Virus record (IMG/VR): IMGVR_UViG_3300025506_000039
Coordinates: 1 to 29,011 of that record
Length of the DNA stretch: 29,011 nt
Origin: a virus
Direction: 5' to 3' (one strand)
Positions 1 to 7,054 of the stretch are shown in pieces. The notes below the pieces were generated by a model. That model searched no databases. It had not been told where the DNA came from and saw only the letters and a program-made list of their open reading frames with translations. A program made the translations under genes and the position numbers. Every line of letters begins with the position of its first letter. The first letter of the stretch is position 1.

Positions 1-1046
1 CCGAGACGGGCCAGTGGGAGGAGAAGAAGTATTGGTATCGGCGGACCATCGACACCGAGGCGGATGTCCTGTGGAAACCGCAGGACGTGGGCGACGGTTC
101 GACGGAGCCCAAGTGGGACGACCCCACGACGGTCCAGCAGATGGTGAAGCACGGCTATGGCTTCGTGCCCATCGAGTGGATCCCGAATCTGCCGGTCAGC
201 GACGACATCGACGGCGATCCGGACTGCCTGGGCTGCTACGACTACTTCGACCGCATCGGCGAACTGGACTCACAGTGCTACACGGGTGCGGCCCGCAACG
301 CCGACCCGACACCCGTGCTGAGCAGTGACGGCATGTTCGAGCAGGTGAAGCTCGGCAGCGCCACGGCGGTCAAGACCGAGAAGGGCGGCAGCCTCGGGTA
401 CGCCGAGAGCACTGGCAGCAGCATCACGATCGCCTCCACGGAATCCGATCGTTTCCAGAAGAAGGCGCTGCAACTCGCCCGCTGCGTCCTGCCCGACGAA
501 GAGGGCGCGGAGGTCCGAGGCGCCGTGACGGCCACAGAGATCAACAAGCGCACCGCCAGTATGCACGCCAAGGCGTCGCTGCTGCGCCAGCAGTACGGCC
601 GCGGCGCCACGCTCCTGATGCAGAAGTTGCTGGAGGCGGCGCGCAAGATGGGGCGGGGTCAGCAGGCCGCCGAGCCCATCAAGACCACGACCGGCCAGGA
701 GATTCCGGCCGGCACGCTGGTGCGCTCCGAGATCAAGTTGCCGCCGAAGGTCGACAAGGAAGGCCATGCGCAACCCGAGCGGCTAGGCGACGTCCAGGGC
801 GTGACGCTCGAACTGGTGTGGCCGCCGTTCTCGCAGCCGACCGCCAGCGACACCCTCACGAAGACGCAGGCGACCGTCCAGGCCCGCGTCGGGCGGCTCA
901 TCTCGATCGACACGGCCGTGCGGCACCTGGCGCCTGACTTCAATATCGACGACACCAGCGCCGAGGTCGAAGCGCTCAAGAAGGAGCCGGCGCCCGGGGG
1001 AGACTTGGCGGCGCAATCGCTGAAGGAATTGCAAGAGGGTCGGTGA
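1..1046 (+). CDS. Phage portal protein, C-terminal part (5' end outside window)
   Basis: The reading frame is open from the window edge (first full codon at 3) to TGA at 1044-1046, so only the C-terminal ~347 residues are present. The portal forms the dodecameric channel at the head vertex through which DNA is packaged. I see the pattern of SPP1 gp6-type portals: a segment with GYAESTGSSITIA, then a long helical stretch (EINKRTASMHAKASLLRQQY) and a later W-P-P segment (ELVWPPFSQPTASD) followed by a helical tail. A GTG at 87 could be mistaken for a start, but coding sequence with a natural composition continues upstream of it. Its position upstream of a MuF-like gene, scaffold and capsid fits. 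Family assignment is by recognition; the missing N-terminus limits certainty. Confidence 0.82.
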   Translation, partial: ETGQWEEKKYWYRRTIDTEADVLWKPQDVGDGSTEPKWDDPTTVQQMVKHGYGFVPIEWIPNLPVSDDIDGDPDCLGCYDYFDRIGELDSQCYTGAARNADPTPVLSSDGMFEQVKLGSATAVKTEKGGSLGYAESTGSSITIASTESDRFQKKALQLARCVLPDEEGAEVRGAVTATEINKRTASMHAKASLLRQQYGRGATLLMQKLLEAARKMGRGQQAAEPIKTTTGQEIPAGTLVRSEIKLPPKVDKEGHAQPERLGDVQGVTLELVWPPFSQPTASDTLTKTQATVQARVGRLISIDTAVRHLAPDFNIDDTSAEVEALKKEPAPGGDLAAQSLKELQEGR

Positions 1047-1047
1047 G

Positions 1048-1089
1048 GTGAAAATCGCCGTAGACTTTGACGGCGCGGTCGCTGAATGA
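1048..1089 (+). pseudogene. Orphan N-terminus of a HAD-phosphatase gene
   Basis: GTG at 1048, one base after the portal stop, opens a 13-codon frame reading VKIAVDFDGAVAE before TGA at 1087-1089. The gene at 1440 begins MKIAIDFDGCLVE, so both carry HAD motif I (DFDG). The codons differ mostly at third positions, so this is not a recent copy but a fragment of a diverged allele. I infer that an ancestral HAD gene directly followed the portal and was cut off by insertion or recombination. Alternatively it is a translated leader peptide; its stop overlaps an ATG at 1086. Confidence 0.6.
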
Positions 1090-1121
1090 GAGATGAACCA
1101 AGGGAGATGAAGGAGAGGCCA

Positions 1122-1403
1122 ATGAACAGAATGATCTTCGTAGCAAGACCGAGAGACTACCGAGTAGCAGGCGGCTCCGAGCCGCGCATTTATCGCCCAT
1201 ATGTCAAGGGACGTCGACCAGTTCAGTGGGTCGTGGACTGCTACAACGCCCGCGGTGCATGGGAATGGACCCACTACGGCGAAGAAGTGATGGCCAAGCC
1301 GCAGGCCAAGCGGATGGCCAAGAAACTGACCGAGGAGCTGGAAATGCTGTTCAAGAATTCGGCCAAGCCGAAGGGGCGGGGTGACACAGGTTTGCATCAG
1401 TAG
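1122..1403 (+). CDS. Small basic protein of unknown function
   Basis: A 93-residue protein. I chose ATG 1122 because AGGAG at 1111-1115 sits six bases upstream; in-frame ATGs at 1086 and 1107 are possible but have weaker sites. It is rich in Arg/Lys and aromatics (RDYRVAGG, GRRPVQWVVDCYNARGAWEW), then a helical Lys/Glu segment, suggesting a compact fold with a C-terminal helix. No signal peptide or membrane segment is evident. It sits exactly between the orphan HAD fragment (1048-1089) and the intact HAD gene (1440), so it may be part of the DNA that separated them. I do not recognise a family. Confidence 0.6.
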   Translation: MNRMIFVARPRDYRVAGGSEPRIYRPYVKGRRPVQWVVDCYNARGAWEWTHYGEEVMAKPQAKRMAKKLTEELEMLFKNSAKPKGRGDTGLHQ

Positions 1404-1439
1404 CGTGGTTCGGCGTGAAACCTGGAAGCACGTGCTGCC

Positions 1440-2582
1440 GTGAAGATTGCGATCGATTTCGACGGCTGCCTTGTGGAACAAGATCGCCCATACGATGATG
1501 TCGTCACTCCGCTGCGCTTGATTCCAGGGGCGAAGGAAGCGCTCGCCAGTTTGCGATCAGCAAATCACCTTCTGCTGCTGTGGAGCGGCCGCGCTTCCCG
1601 GGCGCTGCTCCTGGACCCCCTACTAGACCCCTTCGTCCGTGCCGGCGTCGTGGACTGCGACCGTCGTCACTGGCTCGAATCCAGGGCCATCCACCGGGCG
1701 CGCTACGACCAGATGATCGAGTTCGTCGAGAGAGAACTCCCTGGGGTCTTCGACGCGATCGACGACGGCTTGGCCGGTAAGCCTAGCGTGGATCTCATCA
1801 TCGACGATAAGGCGATGGCGATGCGCGGCCCCGCCACTTGGGCGCGAATCGCCCGCGTGTACGGCGAAACCGAACCCTTGTATGACGCCGCGGTGGCGAG
1901 CGGCCTACTGGACCGCCCGGTCGAAAGCCTGAACCTTGTGCCACGTGGAACACTCCGGGCCGTCCTGGACCAGATTCATGGCGAGATGGTGGCGGCTGGC
2001 ATCGCGCACTACTGGCCGACCTTCGAGCTGGGGCAGGCGGGTTTCTGGGCGGCCGACCGCGCCACGAGCATCAACATCCCGTGGTTTCTCGCCAACGACG
2101 AACTGCGGGCGCTGGCGCAGGAGCGCTACCCGTGGACCTGGGAGACCGTCACCAAGAGCATCCGGCACGAGGTCGGGCACTCGGTCGGGTATGCGTTCGA
2201 GCTATGGCGGCGCCCCGACTGGCAGCAGGTGTTCGGCGACTTCCTGGCACCCTACCCGAAGTCGCAGCCCGCGCCGGTCGACCCCGCCAGCACCGAGTGG
2301 GTCAACTATGTGCCGGGCGTGGAGGTAGGTTACTCGGCGCGGCACCCCGACGAGGCGTGGGCCGAGGCTTTCGGCTGCTGGCTAGATCCGTCCACCGACT
2401 GGCGGGAACGCTACCAGGCGGGCACGGGCGCGCGCCAGAAGCTCGATTACGTGGACGGCATCGCCAAGGACGTGCTGCGGGGCCTGCCGAGCAACTGGGA
2501 CACTGGCAGTCCACGAAAACCACGTGCTGCTTATTCTGGACAAACGGTTAGGCAAGCACTAGGATTACCGTCCAGTGCATGA
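1440..2582 (+). CDS. HAD-like phosphatase fused to HEXXH metallopeptidase-like domain
   Basis: GTG start at 1440, 380 residues. The N-terminal third looks like a HAD-superfamily hydrolase: DFDG with D6 and D8 (motif I), LWSGR as a motif II-like segment, and LIIDDKA with D122/D123 as the acidic motif. The C-terminal half carries HEVGH at residues 243-247, a zinc-peptidase HEXXH motif, followed by HPDEAWAEAF (302-311), where E305 or E309 could supply the third zinc ligand. Similar HEXXH...E arrangements occur in phage-associated putative zinc metallopeptidases near portal/MuF genes. The two domains are joined in one uninterrupted frame. The cellular target is unknown: nucleotide or nucleic-acid end dephosphorylation, head maturation, or an injected effector are all open. 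Its stop overlaps the next gene as ATGA. Confidence 0.72.
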   Translation: MKIAIDFDGCLVEQDRPYDDVVTPLRLIPGAKEALASLRSANHLLLLWSGRASRALLLDPLLDPFVRAGVVDCDRRHWLESRAIHRARYDQMIEFVERELPGVFDAIDDGLAGKPSVDLIIDDKAMAMRGPATWARIARVYGETEPLYDAAVASGLLDRPVESLNLVPRGTLRAVLDQIHGEMVAAGIAHYWPTFELGQAGFWAADRATSINIPWFLANDELRALAQERYPWTWETVTKSIRHEVGHSVGYAFELWRRPDWQQVFGDFLAPYPKSQPAPVDPASTEWVNYVPGVEVGYSARHPDEAWAEAFGCWLDPSTDWRERYQAGTGARQKLDYVDGIAKDVLRGLPSNWDTGSPRKPRAAYSGQTVRQALGLPSSA

Positions 2583-3331
2583 AAAACCAAGAGTCACTTA
2601 AGACGCGCTTCTGGTCGAAGGTTAACAAAGAAGGCCCAGTTCCTATTCACGTTCCTGAACTTGGTCCGTGCTGGCTCTGGACAGGACACGTTACCGAAGA
2701 TGGATATGGGCAGTTGCAAGTTGGGAGCAGGACGGATGGATCCCGACGGAAAGAACTAGCCCATCGGGTAGCGTGGTATTTTGCGCACGGACGGTGGCCG
2801 ACCCCGTGTGGATTGCACAAGTGCGACACCCGGGCCTGTGTGCGGTTGGAGCATATTTTTGAGGGGACGAACGCTGACAATGTGCGCGACCGCAATATCA
2901 AGCAGAGACAATCGCGGGGAGAGGGCCGCCCAACGGCTAAACTGACCGAAGACAAAGCTCGCGAAATCATGCGCAGAAAGGCAGAGGGATGTACGACACG
3001 TGATCTGGCAAAAGAGTTCGGAGTCAGCAAAACCGTAGCCGCAAACGTCGGCCGTACCAGTTGGCTTCACGCTGCGGATCCCCAACTACTGCAGGGGATG
3101 GATAGATATAAGCGCCGTCGTGGCGCAGATCATAGTAATGCCAAGATCACAGAAGCGCAGGCCATGGAAATCCTCAGACGCAAAAAAGAAGGAGAGCGGA
3201 AGGCCACGCTAGCGCGCGAATTTGGCATCAGCGCCACCACGGTTGATCGCATCGGCAGAACGCAGTGGATTCATCTCCTTTCGAGACGAGACCACGCCGT
3301 TCCAACCGAAACAAACACCTTGACACCGTGA
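2579..3331 (+). CDS. HNH homing-type endonuclease with two C-terminal HTH repeats
   Basis: A 250-residue protein starting at an ATGA overlap with the upstream gene. The N-terminal half has the standard layout of free-standing phage HNH homing endonucleases: FWSKV, CWLWTG, GYGQLQV, AHR at 61-63, then H80, C82-D83, C87 and H92 forming the HNH/zinc region, and EGTNADN. Two tandem DNA-binding repeats follow, each starting AK(L/I)TE and ending with an FG(V/I)S...W(L/I)H block. Such enzymes cut cognate sites in alleles lacking them and so spread. Composition is visibly more AT-rich than its neighbours, consistent with recent arrival. It disrupts nothing obvious, having landed at the 3' end of the fusion gene. 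Assignment is confident; activity is not shown. Confidence 0.88.
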   Translation: MKNQESLKTRFWSKVNKEGPVPIHVPELGPCWLWTGHVTEDGYGQLQVGSRTDGSRRKELAHRVAWYFAHGRWPTPCGLHKCDTRACVRLEHIFEGTNADNVRDRNIKQRQSRGEGRPTAKLTEDKAREIMRRKAEGCTTRDLAKEFGVSKTVAANVGRTSWLHAADPQLLQGMDRYKRRRGADHSNAKITEAQAMEILRRKKEGERKATLAREFGISATTVDRIGRTQWIHLLSRRDHAVPTETNTLTP

Positions 3332-3348
3332 CAACTATGGCCTACCCT
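3320..3348 (+). promoter_or_regulatory. Candidate sigma-70-type promoter for a leaderless message
   Basis: A perfect TTGACA (3320-3325), a 17-base spacer and TACCCT (3343-3348, three of six matches to TATAAT, at positions 1, 2 and 6) overlap the end of the HNH gene. The ATG at 3356 lies eight bases beyond the -10, so transcription would begin at or next to the start codon. No good ribosome-binding site precedes that ATG. A similar arrangement occurs at 5561-5598. Confidence 0.45.
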
Positions 3349-3355
3349 GGATTTC

Positions 3356-3562
3356 ATGAGCAAACGAAAGGGCCAGGCCGTCCGGCTGACCGACGAAGCG
3401 TACCGGAGGCTCCGCGCATTGCATAAGGCGATAGTGGCGCGGGGTTGGCGGGTGGTCGGCGTGACGAGCGACGAGACCCCCACGATGGCCAGTGTGAACG
3501 CCATGACGATCGCCCAGGTGAGTGACCTGGTGCCCGAACTGGCCGCCAAGAGGGAGGGCTGA
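3356..3562 (+). CDS. Small protein of unknown function, possibly RHH-like
   Basis: A 68-residue protein. The N-terminus (KGQAVRLTDEAYRRLRALHK) reads as a short beta strand followed by a basic helix, which recalls ribbon-helix-helix DNA-binding proteins, but the middle (GWRVVGVTSDETPTMASVNAM) does not give a clear second helix, so I do not assign a family. No ribosome-binding site is visible before ATG 3356; a promoter-like TTGACA-17-TACCCT ends eight bases upstream, suggesting leaderless expression. It is followed after two bases by the zinc-ribbon gene at 3565, so the pair is probably co-transcribed. Confidence 0.6.
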   Translation: MSKRKGQAVRLTDEAYRRLRALHKAIVARGWRVVGVTSDETPTMASVNAMTIAQVSDLVPELAAKREG

Positions 3563-3564
3563 GC

Positions 3565-3864
3565 ATGGGAACGATCACCTACGAAACTTCGGGGCAGCCA
3601 TGGGCTTGTCCATGCCGGTCGGTAACGCGGACCTTCTACCCCACGGAGTTCGCATTCTGTCCCAACTGCGGCAAGAAGCAGCCTGAGCGGTTGCCCGAGG
3701 CCGGCGACTGGGTGTGGGTCAAGGCTCAGGTGAAGGAAGTCGACCAGGTATTCCCCGAAACTCTGACCAATGTGACCGGCTTCCGTCTGTTCGAGCGCAC
3801 GGGCCTGTACGTGCCGGCGGACTACGGCAAGACGTGGATGCGATGGCGATTCGCGAAGTGCTGA
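3565..3864 (+). CDS. Small zinc-ribbon-like protein
   Basis: A 99-residue protein starting two bases after the previous stop. Four cysteines, C15-x-C17 and C32-x-x-C35 (FCPNCGKKQ), form a plausible zinc ribbon in the first third. The rest (GDWVWVKAQVKEV, VTGFRLFERTGLYV) alternates hydrophobic and charged residues as in a small beta sheet. Small zinc-ribbon proteins of this size are common among accessory phage genes, where they may bind nucleic acid or host proteins. No catalytic motif is visible. Function unknown. Confidence 0.65.
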   Translation: MGTITYETSGQPWACPCRSVTRTFYPTEFAFCPNCGKKQPERLPEAGDWVWVKAQVKEVDQVFPETLTNVTGFRLFERTGLYVPADYGKTWMRWRFAKC

Positions 3865-3886
3865 AAGAGTGGAAGGAGGCCCCCTA

Positions 3887-4321
3887 ATGGGCCACGACGC
3901 CAAGATCAAGCGCGCCCGCAACGAAGCCGGCTTCCTCCGCAAGCTGTTCGGTGGCCGCACGGACGCGCAGTCGCTCTGGCGGCGCACGGTCCTGCACGGA
4001 GCCACCTGCAATCACTGCCAGACCGCAAAGGCCATCGGAACCATCAACATGTTTTGGCCCGCGGCCGACTTCCAGAAGGACCAGCCGAAGCTCGCCATCA
4101 AGTACGCGACCGAGTGCGGGGGTAGCATCCCGATCGTGAAGTTCCGCGTCTGCGGCGAGGAGCGCGCGTTCGTCGCCATGCCGGTCCTGTACTTCTGCGG
4201 AGCGTGCCAGTCCGAAATGGAGAAGTTCGCCGCGCATGCGCCCAGCTACGTGGTCAGCGAGGTCCGCACCGGGCCGGCGCCCGACAAGCTCATCATGCAG
4301 GTGAAGGGAGGATCGTCGTGA
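3887..4321 (+). CDS. Hypothetical protein with two CxxC pairs
   Basis: A 144-residue protein. ATG 3887 is chosen because AGGAGG at 3874-3879 is seven bases upstream; the longer frame from GTG 3869 would put that site inside the gene. The basic N-terminus is followed by CNHC (41-44) and, near residue 104, CGAC, with single cysteines at 77 and 89, so one or two zinc sites are likely. The region between (KLAIKYATECGG, PIVKFRVCGEERAFV) looks like beta structure. It ends at a GTGA overlap with the envelope protein gene at 4318. No family recognised. Confidence 0.65.
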   Translation: MGHDAKIKRARNEAGFLRKLFGGRTDAQSLWRRTVLHGATCNHCQTAKAIGTINMFWPAADFQKDQPKLAIKYATECGGSIPIVKFRVCGEERAFVAMPVLYFCGACQSEMEKFAAHAPSYVVSEVRTGPAPDKLIMQVKGGSS

Positions 4322-4806
4322 AGAATCTACTCGTTCTCGGTATTGCTCTATTGGCATTCGTTCCTGTCGTGGCTCGGGCCGAACCGCCGCGCCTCACGAT
4401 GGCTGACTTTCTGGACGATTCGGACATCGCATTCGACGACGGCGACGCAACCGACGTGCTCGATGCCGCGATGGTGACGGCGCTTGCGTCCAGTCGGGAC
4501 GGTCAGCGACTCGCGCTGTCGACTCTCTTGTGCGAGGCCCGACAATACCGCGAAGACGTGCAGGACCGACTGATCATCAAGGACGCGCTGCCGATGCGAG
4601 TTGAGGCTATGCGGACCGATGCGCGTATCGCCAGACTGAAAGCGAAGATCGGCGAACTCGGGCTAGAGACGATGGAGTGTGACTCGCCTGCGGTTGCGAA
4701 GCTGATGGAGTGTCGAGGCCTAGTCGCACCCACGGAATGCGGAGCCGGGAACTTGGCCACACAAGTGCGGGCCGTTGAGCGAGTCGCGGGGATTGTGCTA
4801 CCATGA
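4318..4806 (+). CDS. Exported protein with cleavable signal peptide
   Basis: GTG 4318 gives 162 residues beginning MKNLLVLGIALLAFVPVVARA, a typical Sec signal peptide with an ARA/E cleavage site, so this start is preferred over the longer frame from 4204 that would bury the signal. A purine-rich AGGGAGGA lies just upstream. The mature part is acidic at first (DFLDDSDIAFDDGDATDV), then helical with possible coiled-coil character around AMRTDARIARLKAKIGELG, with a few cysteines near the end. It overlaps the upstream gene (GTGA) and the lipoprotein gene downstream (ATGA). A periplasmic helical protein coupled to a lipoprotein recalls inner/outer spanin pairs, but cleavable signals are atypical of inner spanins and no endolysin is nearby. 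Function unknown. Confidence 0.68.
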   Translation: MKNLLVLGIALLAFVPVVARAEPPRLTMADFLDDSDIAFDDGDATDVLDAAMVTALASSRDGQRLALSTLLCEARQYREDVQDRLIIKDALPMRVEAMRTDARIARLKAKIGELGLETMECDSPAVAKLMECRGLVAPTECGAGNLATQVRAVERVAGIVLP

Positions 4807-5396
4807 GATGGCTCGCGGCCATTTGCTTTCTGGTGTCCTGCGTGGGGGCCATCAACGACCCGCCGCTCTTGCCCGATGCCGGCGCGACGAAGGCACAGAC
4901 CCCCGACGTTCAACCGACGGCGCCTCAATGCGTGCCTGGCACCAGCGCGGCCTGCTCGTGCTCGACCGGCAGGACCGGAGCCCAGGTCTGCGGCGCGGCT
5001 GGGACGTTCGGCGTCTGCGCATGTGAGGTCTCGACGACGGCCGCGACCACCAGCGTGACGACCAGCACGGTCACGACGCCAGATGCAGGGGCGCGGCCAG
5101 ACTTGCGACCAGCTTCACCCGACTCGCTCGTTGATCCGCTCCCGATCTGCCAGGGCGGCGGAATGCGGATCACCTGTGAGGACCCGTCTCAGATGGGCGG
5201 CTGGAACGACGCCGGGATCATGCTTCCGCCCACGGACGCGAGCCCATCGCCGATGATGCCAGCACTCTGGTATTGCCTGTACGGGTTGCGATGCCCGGCG
5301 TGTTGGAACGCAGGGACGGGGGCTTACTCCATCCCAGCGGCCATCATCTGCGACGCCTCGACGGGTGGCGTTCCGGCGTGCGCGCCGTGCGACTGA
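4803..5396 (+). CDS. Predicted lipoprotein with six-cysteine motif
   Basis: A 197-residue protein starting at an ATGA overlap. The N-terminus MRWLAAICFLVSC has a lipobox (L10-V11-S12-C13), implying lipidation at C13 and membrane anchoring. Residues 43-74 hold cysteines at 43, 51, 53, 63, 72 and 74 spaced around PGTSAAC, GRTGAQVCG and GTFGVCAC. This C-PG...C-C...G-x-Q-x-C...G...C-C pattern is one I associate with secreted proteins of Myxococcota. A Thr/Ser-rich linker follows (TTAATTSVTTSTVTT), then a cysteine-containing C-terminal domain. It could be a lysogenic-conversion surface protein, a superinfection-exclusion factor or an unusual outer spanin. The host-like motif suggests capture from a host genome. 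Confidence 0.7.
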   Translation: MRWLAAICFLVSCVGAINDPPLLPDAGATKAQTPDVQPTAPQCVPGTSAACSCSTGRTGAQVCGAAGTFGVCACEVSTTAATTSVTTSTVTTPDAGARPDLRPASPDSLVDPLPICQGGGMRITCEDPSQMGGWNDAGIMLPPTDASPSPMMPALWYCLYGLRCPACWNAGTGAYSIPAAIICDASTGGVPACAPCD

Positions 5397-5413
5397 GGAC
5401 GCCATGACGAAAG

Positions 5414-5578
5414 GTGCGAGCGGAATGCTTGGCGCGGAAGCCTGCCGGCGTCGAGCTTGTCGTGTTGTGGAAAGACGACGGCTTACGCGGTCGTGCCCTA
5501 GCCGCCCACCGCGCGCACGTGCATCCTGACGGGACGGTTGTTCTCCCTGACTGCGCCGTGATGACGAAGCTCTACTGA
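5414..5578 (+). CDS. Small protein, 54 residues
   Basis: GTG 5414 to TGA 5576-5578. The translated segment KPAGVELVVLWKDDGLRGRA and the following HVHPDGTVVLPDCAVM look like a genuine small beta-rich domain, unlike the other two frames, which are Arg/Ser/Pro-rich. The start is uncertain: an ATG at 5404 lies in another frame (41 codons, ending 5529), so either initiation is at GTG 5414 behind a weak AAAGG or the true start was lost by a frameshift. No family recognised. Confidence 0.42.
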   Translation: MRAECLARKPAGVELVVLWKDDGLRGRALAAHRAHVHPDGTVVLPDCAVMTKLY

Positions 5579-5590
5579 TTGGTGTACACT
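5561..5590 (+). promoter_or_regulatory. Candidate promoter for a leaderless message
   Basis: TACACT at 5585-5590 is a good -10 match preceded at 18 bases by ATGACG (5561-5566; TGAC matches the -35 core). The ATG at 5598 begins eight bases beyond the -10 and has no Shine-Dalgarno sequence. The geometry matches the promoter-like site at 3320-3356. Confidence 0.38.
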
Positions 5591-5597
5591 AGCCGCC

Positions 5598-6062
5598 ATG
5601 GGAAACGCCTCCGTCCAGTTCGCCAAGAGCCAGCAGCAGAAGAAGCAAGACCAGCACGACGACAAGCCCCGCTGGAACGCGCAAGAGAAACTCGCGCTGA
5701 AGAAGATGCGCCGGGAAGCCAAGGCCGCAGGCGCGACGCTGGAGAACAACGGCGAAGGAGGGCTTGCGCCGTCACTCGTGCTGGGGATTTTTCGGAGGGA
5801 TCATTTTCGTTGCGTGAACGAGGACTGTCCCACGCCGAAGAAGGATTTGTCGCTTGACCACATCAGTGGCCATCCGAAGGAGATTGCGGCGGATCCAGAA
5901 GCTCGTCACAGGAAAGACCTGAAGCTCGGGATCAAGCTTGGTCACGTCGCTAAGATGGAAGCCCTGAGGACCATTTGTGCGCGATGCCATGATCGTTGCC
6001 ACGACCGGGAACGAGAGATAGATGCTGGTGAGAAACCGCAACCCATGAGAGGCAAAGAGTAA
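5598..6062 (+). CDS. HNH nuclease-family protein
   Basis: A 154-residue protein. The N-terminal ~50 residues are highly charged and helical (Gln/Lys-rich). The HNH core follows: C72-xxxx-C77, LDHISGHP with D87-H88, then a helix ending in LRTICARCH with C127, C130 and H131. The paired cysteine positions form the structural zinc site and DH88 the catalytic part of the beta-beta-alpha-metal fold. Unlike the gene at 2579 it lacks AHR and the C-terminal HTH repeats, so it belongs to the general phage HNH group whose members include packaging-associated nucleases. Its C-terminal 18 residues closely match the end of the unrelated next gene. No ribosome-binding site; see the promoter candidate at 5561-5590. 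Confidence 0.75.
   Translation: MGNASVQFAKSQQQKKQDQHDDKPRWNAQEKLALKKMRREAKAAGATLENNGEGGLAPSLVLGIFRRDHFRCVNEDCPTPKKDLSLDHISGHPKEIAADPEARHRKDLKLGIKLGHVAKMEALRTICARCHDRCHDREREIDAGEKPQPMRGKE
6006..6062 (+). repeat. Shared C-terminal tail, copy 1
   Basis: Encodes REREIDAGEKPQPMRGKE and stop. Copy 2 at 6998-7054 encodes REREIDSGKKPEPMPGEK and stop: 12 of 18 residues agree while codons differ at many third positions. The host genes are otherwise unrelated (HNH and PD-(D/E)XK types). Confidence 0.75.
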
Positions 6063-6070
6063 CTTCCGTC

Positions 6071-7054
6071 ATGACGATCACTACGTTCATGCCGAGGATT
6101 TGTGCGAAGTGCGGATCTCCCTACGAGGGAACGAGAATGCTTTGCGATGCCTGCCGTGTCGGCAAGTGCCCGACGTGCGGAGGCCCGCTGATACAGACGA
6201 GGGGCGTCGGTCACGTCTACAGGTACTGCTCCTACGAATGCCGGAACAAGGGGCGCAAGGGCATCCCCCTCAAGGGTAAAGTGATTGTCTCTTGCGAAGT
6301 CTGCGGGGAAAGATTCCCAGTATTCCCGTCTCGGGTAGGCGAGACAAAGTACTGCTCTAAAAAATGCGGGCGTGTCGGGATGAGCAAGAGCCTATCTGCG
6401 GCTGGGTTGAAACTTCGCGCCGATCCGGCATATCGAGCGGCGCAGTCGACAAGGACAGCAGCCTCTTGGCTGGACATAGAGAAACGCGCAAAACACTTGG
6501 AGTCAGTGCGAACACCTGAGCATCGTAGGCTGAGATCCAAGATTGGCAAGGAGCAATGGGAAGCTCCCGATTGCAAAGCCAGAGTCGCACTACGCACCTT
6601 TCTGGATTCTCCGAAATTCCACCAAAGCATGCTCATGCGCAAGTTGCCAGCGTGGCCCAAGTGGACTTCCTACGTCGATTCAAGGGGAACCGAGCATCGC
6701 TTCCGTTCTTCGTGGGAAGCCGACTGGGCCAAGTGGTTCGACTATTTAGGACTCGAATGGAAGTACGAACCCAAGCGGTTCGATCTCGGCCCGCACCGTC
6801 TAGGTGTTTACACACCAGACTTTCACGTGCAGACACCGTTCGGTGCGTGCTACGTCGAGGCGCACCGGATGGAAACCATTCGTCCGGGAGATGAGAAGAA
6901 GGTCGCCAAGCTCAAGAAGATCGCCGCAGAAGGCATCTTGGATCTTCCGCTCGTGCTCATGGGAGAATCTCAGATCAAGGGCATGCGCAAGGCGATGCGG
7001 GAGCGCGAGATCGACTCAGGCAAGAAGCCCGAACCGATGCCGGGGGAAAAGTAG
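6071..7054 (+). CDS. Zinc-finger PD-(D/E)XK homing-type endonuclease
   Basis: A 327-residue protein. The N-terminal ~100 residues contain cysteine pairs typical of zinc ribbons or treble clefs (C11/C14, C25/C28, C33/C36, then YCSYEC, CEVC and YCSKKC), likely for DNA recognition. The C-terminal domain reads RSSWEADWAKWFDYLGLEW, YEPKRFDL, YTPDF and YVEAH, matching the order of PD-(D/E)XK nucleases: helix glutamate E216, D250 after the PD turn, and E263-x-H265. Histidine stands where lysine is usual, as in some Vsr-like/EDxHD-type homing enzymes, although I cannot confirm that subgroup. It follows an HNH gene by eight bases, shares that gene's C-terminal tail, and overlaps the next start by one base (TAGTG). 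Probably a selfish free-standing endonuclease. Confidence 0.7.
   Translation: MTITTFMPRICAKCGSPYEGTRMLCDACRVGKCPTCGGPLIQTRGVGHVYRYCSYECRNKGRKGIPLKGKVIVSCEVCGERFPVFPSRVGETKYCSKKCGRVGMSKSLSAAGLKLRADPAYRAAQSTRTAASWLDIEKRAKHLESVRTPEHRRLRSKIGKEQWEAPDCKARVALRTFLDSPKFHQSMLMRKLPAWPKWTSYVDSRGTEHRFRSSWEADWAKWFDYLGLEWKYEPKRFDLGPHRLGVYTPDFHVQTPFGACYVEAHRMETIRPGDEKKVAKLKKIAAEGILDLPLVLMGESQIKGMRKAMREREIDSGKKPEPMPGEK
6998..7054 (+). repeat. Shared C-terminal tail, copy 2
   Basis: The 3' end of the PD-(D/E)XK gene encodes REREIDSGKKPEPMPGEK, matching the end of the upstream HNH gene (6006-6062). Divergence is concentrated in synonymous positions, so the peptide has been retained longer than the nucleotide sequence. 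Confidence 0.75.

Noticed and set aside
4318-5396. Spanin pair as a firm call
   Set aside because: The overlap of an exported helical protein and a lipoprotein fits, but the first has a cleavable signal peptide, the lipoprotein is long and cysteine-rich, and no endolysin or holin is adjacent.
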